A DNA stretch of 64,000 nt from Vibrio gigantis. GTDB lineage: Bacteria > Pseudomonadota > Gammaproteobacteria > Enterobacterales > Vibrionaceae. A program made the translations under genes and the position numbers. The first letter of the stretch is position 1, and every line of letters begins with the position of its first letter. Shown in pieces: positions 11,355-19,914 of this stretch. The notes below the pieces were generated by a model, which ran no database searches, was not told the origin of the DNA, and worked only from the letters and a program-made list of their open reading frames with translations. Location: contig NZ_AP025492.1 in the NCBI RefSeq assembly GCF_024347515.1, positions 2,666,001 through 2,730,000 on the forward strand. Reading direction: 5' to 3'.

Positions 11355-11412
11355 AAGTGGAGCGCTATTTACTGTTTATGAATAGCTGAATACCATGAGA
11401 CGCTAAACCAAT

Positions 11413-11440
11413 AGAAAAAGGGGCATGAAGCCCCTTTTTG
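11413..11440 (+). terminator. Terminator after toxRS
   Basis: A perfect 10-bp stem (AAAAAGGGGC with GCCCCTTTTT, 11415-11424 and 11430-11439) ends in Ts. A TTG inside it is the formal start of the longer version of the next reading frame, which argues against that longer start. Confidence 0.9.
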
Positions 11441-11470
11441 TTATCTGAAGCTAACAAATACGAAGACTCT

Positions 11471-12226
11471 ATGGATTGGATAAACTCGCTAGCTCTATTC
11501 TTTGGCTCTTTAATCGCCAATACCCTAGCCTCCTTATCAGGTGGCGGAGCAGGACTGCTGCAATTCCCACTTCTTATATTTTTGGGTTTACCCTTTTCAG
11601 TTGCTTTAGCCACTCACAAAGTCGCCAGTGTCGCATTAGGTTTGGGCGCCGCGTATACCCACATTAAAGGCGGCACTTTAAACTGGAAACTTTGTTGCTA
11701 CTTAATTACTGTCGGCAGTGTCGGCGTGGTCATTGGCGCGAATATCGTGCTATTGATTCCCGACAATATTGCACAGAAGTTGCTTGGGACAATGATTTTA
11801 GCGCTAGGCGTCTACTCTCGACTAAAGAAACAATTAGGCCAAGAGGAACAACTAAAGAACCGCAATACCAAAGGGTGGATAATAGGTGGTGTTGGCCTGG
11901 CACTGATCGGAGTTATTAATGGTTCCCTTACCGCGGGTTCAGGACTTTTAGTGACCTTGTTTCTTGTTCGCTGGTTTGGTTTCACTTATAAGCAGGCTGT
12001 TGCGCTCACCATGATATGTGTTGGTCTGTTCTGGAATGGCATCGGCGGTATCGCAATCGTACAAGCTGGCGCGCCGATATACTGGTTGTGGCTACCAATA
12101 CTTCTACTTAGCTCATTTATAGGTGGAAGCCTAGGTGCATTTCTTGCTAACCGTTCAAGCAATCAGCTCGTCAAAACCGCTTTTGAAATATTGACGTTTG
12201 CCGTCGGTATCAAGCTACTGATATAG
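11471..12226 (+). CDS. TauE/SafE-family membrane exporter
   Basis: This is a 251-residue integral membrane protein of the TauE/SafE (former DUF81) family. Members export sulfite, sulfoacetate or other anions; many have no known substrate. It has about eight hydrophobic segments in two repeats; the first repeat contains the family segment LSGGGAGLLQFPLL and ATHKVASVALG. The second repeat contains NGSLTAGSGLLVTLFLVRWFGF and the KQAVALTM motif. I used the ATG at 11471 because the longer frame begins inside the toxS terminator. The SelW-like gene follows after 18 bases, so they probably form an operon. Confidence 0.85.
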   Translation: MDWINSLALFFGSLIANTLASLSGGGAGLLQFPLLIFLGLPFSVALATHKVASVALGLGAAYTHIKGGTLNWKLCCYLITVGSVGVVIGANIVLLIPDNIAQKLLGTMILALGVYSRLKKQLGQEEQLKNRNTKGWIIGGVGLALIGVINGSLTAGSGLLVTLFLVRWFGFTYKQAVALTMICVGLFWNGIGGIAIVQAGAPIYWLWLPILLLSSFIGGSLGAFLANRSSNQLVKTAFEILTFAVGIKLLI

Positions 12227-12244
12227 AATTTAAAAGGATTAACT

Positions 12245-12556
12245 ATGAATACGGAATCGAATCCAACCACGGCAACAGTATTGAAAGCAACGATAGCAAT
12301 ACACTATTGTCGTCAATGCAATTGGATGCTTCGCTCAAGCTGGTTGTGCCAAGAATTGCTGCACACCTTCAGTGAGGAGATAGAACAAGTCAGTCTGCAC
12401 CCTGATACGGGCGGACGGTTCGAGATCTTTTGTAATGGAATACAGATTTGGGAAAGAAAGGCGGATGGCGGCTTTCCCGAAGCGAAAGTTCTGAAGCAAA
12501 GAGTGAGAAACATCATTGCTCCAGACAGAGACCTAGGCCACGTAGATTCAAAATAA
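12245..12556 (+). CDS. SelT/SelW/SelH (Rdx)-family CxxC protein
   Basis: This is a 103-residue thioredoxin-fold protein. The redox motif YCRQCNWMLRSSWL places Cys22 and Cys25 after the first beta strand, where eukaryotic and some bacterial SelW proteins have Cys-x-x-Sec. Here the second position is an ordinary cysteine codon, so it is not a selenoprotein. The downstream G-G-x-F motif (TGGRFEIFCNG and GGFPEAKVLKQRVRN) is typical of the family. The function in bacteria is unknown; a thiol redox role is inferred. An AAAGGA ribosome site precedes the ATG. Confidence 0.85.
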   Translation: MNTESNPTTATVLKATIAIHYCRQCNWMLRSSWLCQELLHTFSEEIEQVSLHPDTGGRFEIFCNGIQIWERKADGGFPEAKVLKQRVRNIIAPDRDLGHVDSK

Positions 12557-12580
12557 ACCCATTCCGGCCGATTCTATGAT

Positions 12581-13126
12581 TTAAAGCTGGCCACTAACCA
12601 GTTCATCGCCGTCAAGGCTGATCACTTGGAAAGTGCCATTTTCATAGATGCCGTAGCTTGCTGCATGGCCTTCTCGTGGGAACGTCACCGAGCTTGGGTT
12701 AAAGATGAAGATGTCATCTTGGTACTCAGCAACAGGGATATGGGTATGGCCATGAGCAATGATATCGCCCGCTTTCAGTGCTGGACGTTTCGTTGTGTTA
12801 TACAAGTGACCATGAGTTAAGAAGATACGTTGGCCTGACTCTAGCAGCACCCATGAGTAATCCATCATCATCGGGAATGAGAGCAACATCTGATCAACTT
12901 CGCTATCGCAGTTACCGCGGACGGCAATGATCTCTTGGGAGAACTCGTTTAGCTTGTCTGCAACAGCCGGCGGGTTGTAGCCTTCTGGAATTGGATTTCT
13001 AGGCCCATGATTCAGGATATCACCCAGTAGGACTAAATATTGGGCACCCGATGCTTGGTATAGCTCTAATACCTTTTCTGTTGCTGGTAGCGAACCGTGT
13101 AGGTCTGAAGCAAAAAATAATTTCAC
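12581..13126 (-). CDS. yfcE: YfcE-type metallophosphodiesterase
   Basis: This 181-residue calcineurin-like phosphodiesterase belongs to the MJ0936/YfcE group. E. coli YfcE hydrolyses phosphodiester model substrates with Mn2+; the physiological substrate is unknown. The metal ligands are visible in order: DLHG, GDILNHGPR, RGNCD, THGHLY and GHTHIP. The start codon is GTG (13124-13126), with GGAG 8 bases upstream. The gene converges with the SelW-like gene, leaving only 24 bases between them. Confidence 0.92.
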   Translation of the reverse strand: MKLFFASDLHGSLPATEKVLELYQASGAQYLVLLGDILNHGPRNPIPEGYNPPAVADKLNEFSQEIIAVRGNCDSEVDQMLLSFPMMMDYSWVLLESGQRIFLTHGHLYNTTKRPALKAGDIIAHGHTHIPVAEYQDDIFIFNPSSVTFPREGHAASYGIYENGTFQVISLDGDELVSGQL

Positions 13127-13173
13127 ACGTACTTCTCCATAAAATTTATGGGCCTATTGTACGTACCTAACGG

Positions 13174-13581
13174 CTATACGTCATCTCTCACCATACCGTT
13201 GATCACAATATTATTGTAACTGACCATACCAACGATCTTGTTATCACGAACCACCGGCGCGCGGCTAATACCAAAGCGCTCGAACAAGCGCGCACAATAC
13301 TTAACATTCATCTCGGCAGATACGCTTAACGCGGGCTTAGTCATGATCTCGTAAATATTGGTTCGTTCGGGAGAGCGGTTCTTGGCCAATACTTTTTTAG
13401 CAATATCATTCATCAACACAATCCCATATTCATCATCTTCGTGACGCTTATCCACGATGATTGCTTTTACCTTGTGCTTTCTTGCCATTTCTATTGCCGC
13501 TAGCACCGTGGTTAGCCCATCGATAATCACATAGGTATTAGCCATTACATCGCTGACTCGAATTTTTTCACTGGTACTCAT
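13174..13581 (-). CDS. CBS-domain pair protein
   Basis: This is a 135-residue protein made of one Bateman module (two CBS repeats). The first runs from VSDVMANTYVIIDGL to VLMNDIAKKVL, and the second from IYEIMTKPALSVSAEM to VGMVSYNNIVINGMV. CBS pairs usually bind adenine nucleotides or SAM and pass energy or ligand status to a partner protein. It is the last gene of the DUF1538 operon and overlaps the PII-like gene by 4 bases (ATGA type). The likely role is a sensory subunit acting on the membrane proteins; this is inference. Confidence 0.88.
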   Translation of the reverse strand: MSTSEKIRVSDVMANTYVIIDGLTTVLAAIEMARKHKVKAIIVDKRHEDDEYGIVLMNDIAKKVLAKNRSPERTNIYEIMTKPALSVSAEMNVKYCARLFERFGISRAPVVRDNKIVGMVSYNNIVINGMVRDDV

Positions 13582-13928
13582 AACTCGTCCTCCACGACTT
13601 TAGTTAATGTCTCGACTTGATGCGCAACGCCAACTGCGTCTTCGACATCGATCTGCACTGCTATTCCTTGCCCCGATTCTTGGTCGAACTCCCCGACTTT
13701 ACCGATGGTCTCTAGAATGTGCCGTGCTAAGTGCTCTTCAACAACAAACAGCAGCACATCTTTTTGCACCTCTAACGTTAAACCAAAGAAGGTGGTTTTT
13801 TGGTTTAAGCCTTGCCCTCTGGCATTGTTAATTACCGTGGCCCCCGTCGCACCCGCATCACGCGCGGCATCGAGCACTGAGTCAGTCTTACTCTCTTCTA
13901 CAAACGCTAAGATAAGTTTAAAGCGCAT
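13578..13928 (-). CDS. PII-like signalling protein
   Basis: This is a 116-residue protein with the ferredoxin-like beta-alpha-beta pattern of the PII superfamily. It begins with [32 protein letters not shown], which matches the KLI...L...GxxGxTV opening of GlnB. A short T-loop region (NNARGQGLNQKTTFFGL) lacks the uridylylated tyrosine motif of GlnB. PII proteins act as trimers that bind ATP/ADP or cyclic nucleotides and plug or regulate membrane transporters. The gene overlaps the upstream DUF1538 gene by 11 bases and the downstream CBS gene by 4, which implies a shared complex. It is not canonical GlnB/GlnK. Confidence 0.85.
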   Translation of the reverse strand: MRFKLILAFVEESKTDSVLDAARDAGATGATVINNARGQGLNQKTTFFGLTLEVQKDVLLFVVEEHLARHILETIGKVGEFDQESGQGIAVQIDVEDAVGVAHQVETLTKVVEDEL

Positions 13929-14712
13929 CTTTGCTCTCCTTAGAGGTGTATAAACGGTTTAACCATTGTGTTATTTGGGCGTACCCCATCACTGAAATAA
14001 TCGGGAATAAGCTGGCAAAGGCAATCAAGCCAAAGCCATCAATCACAGGGTTTCGTCCAGGTACAGTCGAAGCGAGCCCAAGTCCAAGCGCCGTCACTAA
14101 GGGAACAGTCACGGTGGATGTCGTCACTCCGCCGGAATCATAGGCCAATGGGATGATCAGTTTAGGGGCGTAAAAAGTTTGAATGACCACAACAACATAG
14201 CCAAAAATGATGTAGTAATGGATCGGGTCCCCCGCAACGATACGGTAGCTGCCCAGTGAGATACCGATGGCAACGCCTAATGCCACAGCGATTCTCAGCC
14301 CGTTAACACTGATACTGCCACCAGATACCTGATTCGCCTTAATCGCAACGGCTATTAACGAAGGCTCAGCTATCGTGGTACTAAAGCCGATACAAAATGC
14401 AAAAAGATAAACCCAGTAATAATCAAACCATACTAGGGCTATGCCTGAACTGATCTTAAACTCAGTAAGGAAACTTGGTTCGGTCAGTTGCATTGCCATC
14501 GTCTCCCCTAGAGGAAACAGCGCGAGTTCCAACCCCATCAAAAAGAGTGATAAACCAAGAATCACATAAAAGAAACCGATGAGTACTTTGGCTAAATTAT
14601 TGACGGGCTTACGCAGCACCGTTAATTGAAAACCAAATATGATCACCGCAATCGGAATCACATCCATCACGGTGCCAAGAAAGGTGTCGATAAACTGTTG
14701 AGCACTGATCAT
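13918..14712 (-). CDS. DUF1538 membrane protein, second copy in operon
   Basis: This is a polytopic inner-membrane protein of 264 residues with unknown function. It shares three motifs with the neighbouring paralogue: [14 protein letters not shown], the [20 protein letters not shown] segment, and [21 protein letters not shown] followed by [17 protein letters not shown]. The repeated TT-x-(A)-E-P and GGVTTST motifs look like polar, possibly re-entrant segments of a transporter core. The first copy overlaps it by 4 bases upstream and the PII-like gene by 11 bases downstream. A transporter role regulated by the PII and CBS proteins is inferred only from the context. Confidence 0.85.
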   Translation of the reverse strand: MISAQQFIDTFLGTVMDVIPIAVIIFGFQLTVLRKPVNNLAKVLIGFFYVILGLSLFLMGLELALFPLGETMAMQLTEPSFLTEFKISSGIALVWFDYYWVYLFAFCIGFSTTIAEPSLIAVAIKANQVSGGSISVNGLRIAVALGVAIGISLGSYRIVAGDPIHYYIIFGYVVVVIQTFYAPKLIIPLAYDSGGVTTSTVTVPLVTALGLGLASTVPGRNPVIDGFGLIAFASLFPIISVMGYAQITQWLNRLYTSKESKDAL

Positions 14713-15443
14713 GTCACCACCATCCCATAGACCATGACAAACATCATCGGCAACAACGAAGCAAACGCAATCAATCCAAAGCCATCTATCATAGGATTTC
14801 GCCCTTTAATTGCCGAGGCTAAACCCACCCCTAATGCCGTCACCAAAGGCACGGTGATGGTTGATGTGGTGACACCGCCCGAGTCATACGCGATTCCAAT
14901 GATGTTTTCGGGGGCAAAGGCAGTGAGTACCACTACACCAATGTAACCACCGATAATCATGTACTGGATTGGCCAACCTTTTAGGATCCGAAGTACCCCA
15001 AGCAATATTGCGATGCCTACCGACAATGCAACGGTGAAACGAAGACCATCGGCATATTCTTCCATTTCATCTAACGTATTGGGGATGACCCCTCCCTCGG
15101 CAGCGACTTCTGCGGCTTCGGCTGCGACTGCGGTTAGCGCGGGCTCAGCTATTGTGGTACCGAACCCCAAACAAAAAGCAAAGATCAATAACCAGAACAC
15201 GCTCCCCTTACGAGCAAAGGCTTGAGCCATAGACTCACCGATTGGGAATAGCCCCATTTCGAGTCCGAAAATGAAGAAAGTCAGCCCAAAAACGACTAGC
15301 CCTAAGCCGGTGAGAATGGACAAAAGATGAGGAAGAGGCTCTTGTAAGACAGCAAACTGGAAGAAAGCGATGACCGCCACGATTGGCAATAGATCCCTTA
15401 AGCTACCTAACATGGACCGAAACAAAGCAAGTACCGCCGTCAT
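14709..15443 (-). CDS. DUF1538 membrane protein, first copy in operon
   Basis: This is the promoter-proximal gene of the four-gene operon, 244 residues, polytopic. It shares [34 protein letters not shown] and [21 protein letters not shown] with the second copy. It differs by an acidic insert after the TTIAEP motif (about residues 110-130, containing [13 protein letters not shown]). An AAGGAA ribosome site lies 5 bases before the ATG. Two similar but unequal copies suggest a heterodimeric membrane unit. No function is known to me. Confidence 0.85.
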   Translation of the reverse strand: MTAVLALFRSMLGSLRDLLPIVAVIAFFQFAVLQEPLPHLLSILTGLGLVVFGLTFFIFGLEMGLFPIGESMAQAFARKGSVFWLLIFAFCLGFGTTIAEPALTAVAAEAAEVAAEGGVIPNTLDEMEEYADGLRFTVALSVGIAILLGVLRILKGWPIQYMIIGGYIGVVVLTAFAPENIIGIAYDSGGVTTSTITVPLVTALGVGLASAIKGRNPMIDGFGLIAFASLLPMMFVMVYGMVVT

Positions 15444-15732
15444 CGAGATTCCTTGTCGCTGGTTATCAATTACTAATAATCATGACAAATCCTTATCATT
15501 CCTAATGTGACAAATACTACGCAGTTAGTAACATATCCGAGTAAAGTACATAAGTGTGATAACGGTACACATCCTGACTTAATGAATTTAATTTCAGTCC
15601 TTTGTAAATTGAAAAAGGGGTAATTTAGGCATCACATGATTGAAACCTTATGATCGTTATAGTGATTTTTTCGTATTGTTTGGCGATTAAAAACCAGCCA
15701 TGTCTATAATTATGTTTAATAAGGAGATTGGT

Positions 15733-16647
15733 ATGAAGATATTGTTAACTGGTGGCACTGGATTTATTGGCTCTGAATTGGTCAAGAGTTGGAACACTGA
15801 CGACGTGACATTGTTGACGCGGAGTCCTGAAAGTGCGAGACAAAACCTAAATCACCTCAACCAGAACAACCTTCATTACATTCGATCCCTTGATGAGCTC
15901 AGTGATCTCAATGACTTTGATGTTGTGGTCAACCTCGCGGGTGAACCGATTGCAGATAAGCGTTGGAGTACCGAGCAAAAAGAGAGGATCTGTAACAGTC
16001 GCTGGCACATCACAGAAAAACTAGTCGAGCTAATTCATGCGAGTAGCAACCCGCCACAAGCTTTTATTAGTGGTTCAGCCGTGGGTTACTATGGCGATCA
16101 ACAGCAGCATCCTTTTGACGAGTCACTGCAAGTAGAAAATGATAGCTTTCCTCATAAAGTCTGTGCGTACTGGGAAGAGATAGCCAAGAGAGCACAATCA
16201 GAAAGCACGCGTGTGATATTACTGCGAACAGGAATTGTACTTGGCGAAAATGGCGGCGCACTCAAGAAGATGTTAATGCCCTACAAACTCGGAGTAGGTG
16301 GACCACTAGGTTCAGGTGACCAGTACATGCCATGGATTCACATACTTGATATGGTGAGAGCCATCAACCACTTATTGTCGATTCCTCACGCTCAAGGAGA
16401 ATTTAACATGTGTGCCCCGCACCCTGTTACCAATAAACTGTTCAGCAGTGCACTAGCCAAACAACTACGCCGACCGCATTTCTTGTTCACTCCAAAATGG
16501 GCAATGTCGCTACTCATGGGGGAGTCATCTTGCTTGTTATTTGACAGTATTCGCTCCAAGCCTAAGAAACTCACTGAAACGGGATTCAACTTTAGCTACT
16601 CTAGGATCGAACCTGCACTAAAAAACTTGTTACAACATCAGGACTAA
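15733..16647 (+). CDS. TIGR01777-family NAD-dependent epimerase (YfcH-like)
   Basis: This 304-residue protein has an N-terminal Rossmann fold (MKILLTGGTGFIGSELV) of the extended SDR type. The family, also called SulA/YfcH-like, is widespread but its substrate is unknown. Further hallmarks are VVNLAGEPIADKRW, SGSAVGYYG and LLRTGIVLG; the C-terminal third matches the DUF1731 tail (PHFLFTPKWAM). I chose the ATG at 15733 because AAGGAG lies 6 bases upstream; the frame is open for 11 codons further upstream without a better site. Confidence 0.9.
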   Translation: MKILLTGGTGFIGSELVKSWNTDDVTLLTRSPESARQNLNHLNQNNLHYIRSLDELSDLNDFDVVVNLAGEPIADKRWSTEQKERICNSRWHITEKLVELIHASSNPPQAFISGSAVGYYGDQQQHPFDESLQVENDSFPHKVCAYWEEIAKRAQSESTRVILLRTGIVLGENGGALKKMLMPYKLGVGGPLGSGDQYMPWIHILDMVRAINHLLSIPHAQGEFNMCAPHPVTNKLFSSALAKQLRRPHFLFTPKWAMSLLMGESSCLLFDSIRSKPKKLTETGFNFSYSRIEPALKNLLQHQD

Positions 16648-16690
16648 TTCTTTACCCTAGAGTGATAGAGACTCTAATAAAGGATTAAGT

Positions 16691-17518
16691 GTGAACAAGT
16701 CAATTCTTATTACTGGTTGCTCAACAGGTATTGGGTATACATGTGCTCATGCACTTCAAAAACGTGGTTTTCATGTCATTGCATCTTGCCGTGACTCACA
16801 AGATGTTCAACGACTTCAAGATGAAGGCCTCACCTGTATTCAACTCGATCTTTCCAACCAAGAAAGCATTGAGCATGGCGCTAAGCTTGCTATTGATCTC
16901 GCACCTAATGGATTATATGGATTATTCAATAATGGTGCTTACGGTCAAGCAGGAGCCCTAGAAGACTTACCGACCCAAGGGCTCAGAGAGCAATTCGAAA
17001 CTAACTTCTTTGGTTGGCATCATCTGGTCTGCCAGATCCTTCCGCACATGCGCGAACGTGGTGAAGGTCGAATAGTTCAAAACAGTTCCGTATTAGGTTT
17101 CGCTGCCATGAAGTATCGTGGGGCTTATAATGCTTCCAAATTCGCAATTGAGGGCTGGACAGATACTTTGCGATTAGAACTGCATGGCAGTGGCATACAC
17201 ATATCATTACTGCAGCCTGGGCCAATTGAGACTCAATTTAGGACCAATGCCCTGAAAGCATTCAATAAGTGGATCGACATTTCTGGCAGTGCTCACCAAG
17301 ACGCTTACCAACAACAAAAAGATCGACTCGAAAAAGAATCTTCGAATAACGCTTTTGTTCTACCTCCAGAAAGTTGTATTGAGCCTGTATACCATGCTCT
17401 TACAGTTAATAAACCCAAGTTAAGATACCGAGTTACGACTCCAACTAAAGTGTTCGCGGTATTGAAAAGGATTCTGCCAAGTCGCTTACTAGATCCCATT
17501 TTGAGAAAAGCTGCATAA
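16691..17518 (+). CDS. Short-chain dehydrogenase/reductase
   Basis: This is a 275-residue classical SDR, presumably an NADP(H)-dependent oxidoreductase. It has the cofactor motif TGCSTGIG (residues 8-15), NNGAYG (80-85) in place of the usual NNAG, and the catalytic YNASK motif with Tyr146 and Lys150. The start is GTG (16691) preceded by AAAGGA. It follows the TIGR01777 gene by 43 bases, so co-transcription is likely. The length and the C-terminal extension after residue 190 resemble YbbO-like SDRs in this cnoX-qmcA neighbourhood, but the substrate is unknown. Confidence 0.9.
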   Translation: MNKSILITGCSTGIGYTCAHALQKRGFHVIASCRDSQDVQRLQDEGLTCIQLDLSNQESIEHGAKLAIDLAPNGLYGLFNNGAYGQAGALEDLPTQGLREQFETNFFGWHHLVCQILPHMRERGEGRIVQNSSVLGFAAMKYRGAYNASKFAIEGWTDTLRLELHGSGIHISLLQPGPIETQFRTNALKAFNKWIDISGSAHQDAYQQQKDRLEKESSNNAFVLPPESCIEPVYHALTVNKPKLRYRVTTPTKVFAVLKRILPSRLLDPILRKAA

Positions 17519-17560
17519 ATCACTCACTTTGATGACAGAGTCGCAAACTTTAATGTAACG

Positions 17561-17578
17561 ATGTAATTTTTCCGTAAC
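17561..17578 (+). promoter_or_regulatory. Possible PhoB box
   Basis: Two 7-base units, ATGTAAT and CCGTAAC, lie 11 bases apart, like the CTGTCAT-N4-CTGTCAT tandem of PhoB sites. Ten bases downstream is CATGAT, a weak -10. The match is partial (about 5 of 7 in each unit), so this is only a candidate. Confidence 0.3.
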
Positions 17579-17645
17579 AATAAGGTGTCATGATTATCCT
17601 ATCCCATCAATTATTCCCAATTGATGGTTCTACTCTGGAAATCTC

Positions 17646-17711
17646 ATGACTTTAAACCGCCTTAATTGGGTAGGTGTGGGTCTGGCGATTACGTTGTTTA
17701 TTCTGTTTTGA
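17646..17711 (+). CDS. Possible 21-residue single-helix membrane peptide
   Basis: The ORF encodes MTLNRLNWVGVGLAITLFIL plus Phe: a short basic N-terminus followed by one hydrophobic helix of about 14 residues. A GGAAA ribosome-like site lies about 5 bases before the ATG. It is flanked by a possible promoter and a terminator hairpin that starts 38 bases after the stop, which fits a monocistronic small-protein gene. It is not a recognisable leader peptide: there is no run of regulatory codons. I do not recognise the family, and chance cannot be excluded at this length. Confidence 0.4.
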   Translation: MTLNRLNWVGVGLAITLFILF

Positions 17712-17748
17712 GTATCTCACGTAACGCCTCACTGACTACCTCGATGAC

Positions 17749-17808
17749 AACGCTATGCCTTCCATGTTGAGATAACAACTCTATCAACATCGAAGCATAG
17801 CGTTTTTC
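17749..17808 (+). terminator. Long hairpin with T tail
   Basis: The outer 10-bp arm AACGCTATGC (17749-17758) pairs with GCATAGCGTT (17795-17804), and the inner TGTTGA with TCAACA. A T run follows. It could terminate the small-ORF transcript; the cnoX ATG lies about 107 bases downstream. Confidence 0.75.
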
Positions 17809-17914
17809 TATTTTTGGTTCTTTTTATCTGAGATAACCGAGTTAGATCTTGAAGTTACCGACGAATCCCCCCATATTTGCAACGTATCCACAAAACAAAC
17901 CTCAAGGAACGTAA

Positions 17915-18769
17915 ATGCAATCTCCGCATATTGTTGAACTTAATGAGCAGAACTTTCGTCAAGTATTAGAAGGTTCGATGCAGACCCCTGTACTCATCCA
18001 TTTTTGGGCACCAATGAGCCAAGAGAGCGCCCAAGTCATTCCTGAACTGCAAACCTTAACTCAGCAATACAATGGCGCTTTCACCCTAGCCCTATTGAAC
18101 TGTGAGCAAGAGCAAGCCATCGCTAGCCAGTTTGGTGTTCAATCACTTCCTACTATTGCGCTGTTTGTTAACGGCCAGCCCGTCGATGGACTTGGTGGCC
18201 CTCAGAGCATAGAAGCTATCGTCGATATGCTAAGCAAACACCTTCCTAGCCAAGATGAACTTGCTTTGCGTCAGGCTCTTGAGCAAATGCAAGCTGGCGA
18301 ACACACACAAGCGCTAGCTGCAATGCAGCAACTTCCAGCAGAGCTAACAAATAAAGGTGAAGTAAAACTGGCGATCGCAGAATGTTTGTTAGAAACGCAA
18401 CAATTTGATCTTGCTGAATCTCAATTAGCGACGATCCCTCTTGAATACCAAGACAATTACTACAAAGGCTTAATCGCCAAACTTGAACTTCACAAACAAG
18501 CAGCAGACAGCCCAGAAATACAAGCATTAGAAGCGGCGCTTCAGAAAAGTCCAAGCGATGCAAAAACGGCATCAGAATTAGCATTGCAATATCACCAAGT
18601 AAACCGCAGTGAAGAAGCAATGGATCTACTGTGGTCTTTCCTAGTCAAAGATCTTAATGTTCTCGATGGCGACATGAAAAAAGAATTCATGGACATCATG
18701 AGTGCTCTTGGACAAGGTAACGCGGTTGCAAGTAAATACCGTCGTCAACTGTACTCGCTACTGTATTAA
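17915..18769 (+). CDS. cnoX: CnoX (YbbN) co-chaperone, thioredoxin-TPR protein
   Basis: CnoX is a cytoplasmic chaperedoxin that holds oxidised client proteins and passes them to DnaK and GroEL. Residues 1-110 form a thioredoxin fold. The site of the usual CxxC reads WAPMSQES, so both redox cysteines are absent (E. coli keeps one, SxxC). Cys63, the residue that forms mixed disulfides in E. coli CnoX, is conserved and appears in LLNCEQEQ. The rest (about 115-284) is TPR-like helices. The length of 284 equals E. coli YbbN. It lies near qmcA-nfeD-cueR, as in E. coli. Confidence 0.93.
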   Translation: MQSPHIVELNEQNFRQVLEGSMQTPVLIHFWAPMSQESAQVIPELQTLTQQYNGAFTLALLNCEQEQAIASQFGVQSLPTIALFVNGQPVDGLGGPQSIEAIVDMLSKHLPSQDELALRQALEQMQAGEHTQALAAMQQLPAELTNKGEVKLAIAECLLETQQFDLAESQLATIPLEYQDNYYKGLIAKLELHKQAADSPEIQALEAALQKSPSDAKTASELALQYHQVNRSEEAMDLLWSFLVKDLNVLDGDMKKEFMDIMSALGQGNAVASKYRRQLYSLLY

Positions 18770-18860
18770 TAAAAAACGAATATAACAGTGTTGTATTCAG
18801 CTGAAATCCATCCCGATAGATTACAAATTTCTCAGCAGACTACTCCAATAGCACTTCGTT

Positions 18861-18900
18861 AAATGGGCCATAAAATCAATGTTTTATGGCCCATTTCTCA
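18861..18900 (+). terminator. Long hairpin after cnoX
   Basis: A 15-bp perfect stem (18861-18875 with 18882-18896, GGGCCATAAAA type) stands about 90 bases after cnoX. The T tail is interrupted (TTTCTCATTT), so termination is likely but not certain. Confidence 0.75.
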
Positions 18901-18981
18901 TTTATAAATTTGCCCCGCCTTTAAATATGCGCCAGTATGAGTAATAAACATTCAAAAACTTAAACTTGCAAAGGACTTTGT

Positions 18982-19911
18982 ATGGCTATTGATACCTTGA
19001 TTACTATTGGCGTCTTTACTGTCGTCGCACTTCTATTTATCTTCGCTGGCGTAAAAACGGTTCCACAAGGCAACAACTGGACCGTTGAACGCTTCGGGCG
19101 ATACACACACACACTCAAACCGGGTCTTAACTTAATCATTCCATTTATTGATAAAGTTGGACAGCGCATCAGCATGATGGAGCGTGTTCTCGACATCCCA
19201 GCACAAGAAGTCATCTCTAAAGACAACGCGAACGTAGTTATTGATGCGGTGTGTTTTGTTCAAGTTATCGATGCTCCTAAAGCGGCTTATGAAGTGAATG
19301 ACCTTGAACATGCTATCCGTAACTTAACCCTCACCAATATTCGTACTGTACTTGGCTCTATGGAACTGGATGAAATGCTAAGCCAACGTGACATGATCAA
19401 TACCAAATTGCTGAACATCGTCGATGAAGCAACCAACCCTTGGGGTGTAAAGGTTACGCGTATCGAAATTAAAGACGTACAACCACCAGCGGATCTAACC
19501 GCCGCTATGAATGCTCAGATGAAAGCCGAACGAAACAAACGTGCTGATATCCTAGAGGCAGAAGGTGTACGACAAGCTGAGATATTAAAAGCGGAAGGCC
19601 ACAAGCAATCAGAGATCCTGAAGGCAGAAGGTGAGAAGCAAGCGGCAATATTGCAAGCAGAAGCCCGTGAGCGTGCCGCAGAAGCAGAAGCTAAAGCGAC
19701 AGAAATGGTTTCAACGGCGATTGCTCAAGGTGACATGCAAGCAGTCAATTACTTTATTGCACAAGGTTACACCGACGCATTGAAATCTATAGGCCAAGCT
19801 GAAAACGGCAAGATTATCATGCTACCACTCGAAGCAACGGGACTAATGGGTTCGGTCGCAGGTATCGCGGAGATGTTTGCACATAAGAATGACAAAGGTA
19901 GTAAGGACTAA
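18982..19911 (+). CDS. qmcA: SPFH/Band-7 membrane protease-associated protein QmcA
   Basis: QmcA is a stomatin-like protein anchored in the inner membrane, thought to form large rings in lipid microdomains and to modulate FtsH-type proteolysis. It has an N-terminal membrane helix (about 7-24) and the SPFH domain from [16 protein letters not shown] heptad-rich coiled coil follows, with tandem ILKAEGxKQ units at about residues 192-230. The C-terminus is hydrophobic and short. At 309 residues it matches E. coli QmcA (305). The nfeD-like gene begins 3 bases after its stop, the usual pairing. Confidence 0.95.
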   Translation: MAIDTLITIGVFTVVALLFIFAGVKTVPQGNNWTVERFGRYTHTLKPGLNLIIPFIDKVGQRISMMERVLDIPAQEVISKDNANVVIDAVCFVQVIDAPKAAYEVNDLEHAIRNLTLTNIRTVLGSMELDEMLSQRDMINTKLLNIVDEATNPWGVKVTRIEIKDVQPPADLTAAMNAQMKAERNKRADILEAEGVRQAEILKAEGHKQSEILKAEGEKQAAILQAEARERAAEAEAKATEMVSTAIAQGDMQAVNYFIAQGYTDALKSIGQAENGKIIMLPLEATGLMGSVAGIAEMFAHKNDKGSKD

Positions 19912-19914
19912 CTT

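Larger units (their letters stand above)
17519..17914. other. Intergenic region with possible Pho box, small ORF and long hairpin
   Basis: The gap between the SDR gene and cnoX holds a possible Pho-box-like repeat (17561-17578), a leader dyad (CCATCAAT with ATTGATGG, about 17604-17628), a 21-codon ORF and a long terminator-like hairpin. It therefore looks like a small independent transcription unit. Confidence 0.55.

Noticed and set aside
11438..11470. Longer N-terminus of the TauE-like protein (TTG start)
   Set aside because: The TTG lies inside the toxRS terminator hairpin and no ribosome site precedes it.
12245..12556. Selenoprotein reading of the SelW-like gene
   Set aside because: The second redox position is a normal cysteine codon; no in-frame TGA and no SECIS-like hairpin after it.
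15551..15575. CRP-like site TGTGATAACGGTACACA
   Set aside because: The second half does not match TCACA in the right frame; too weak.
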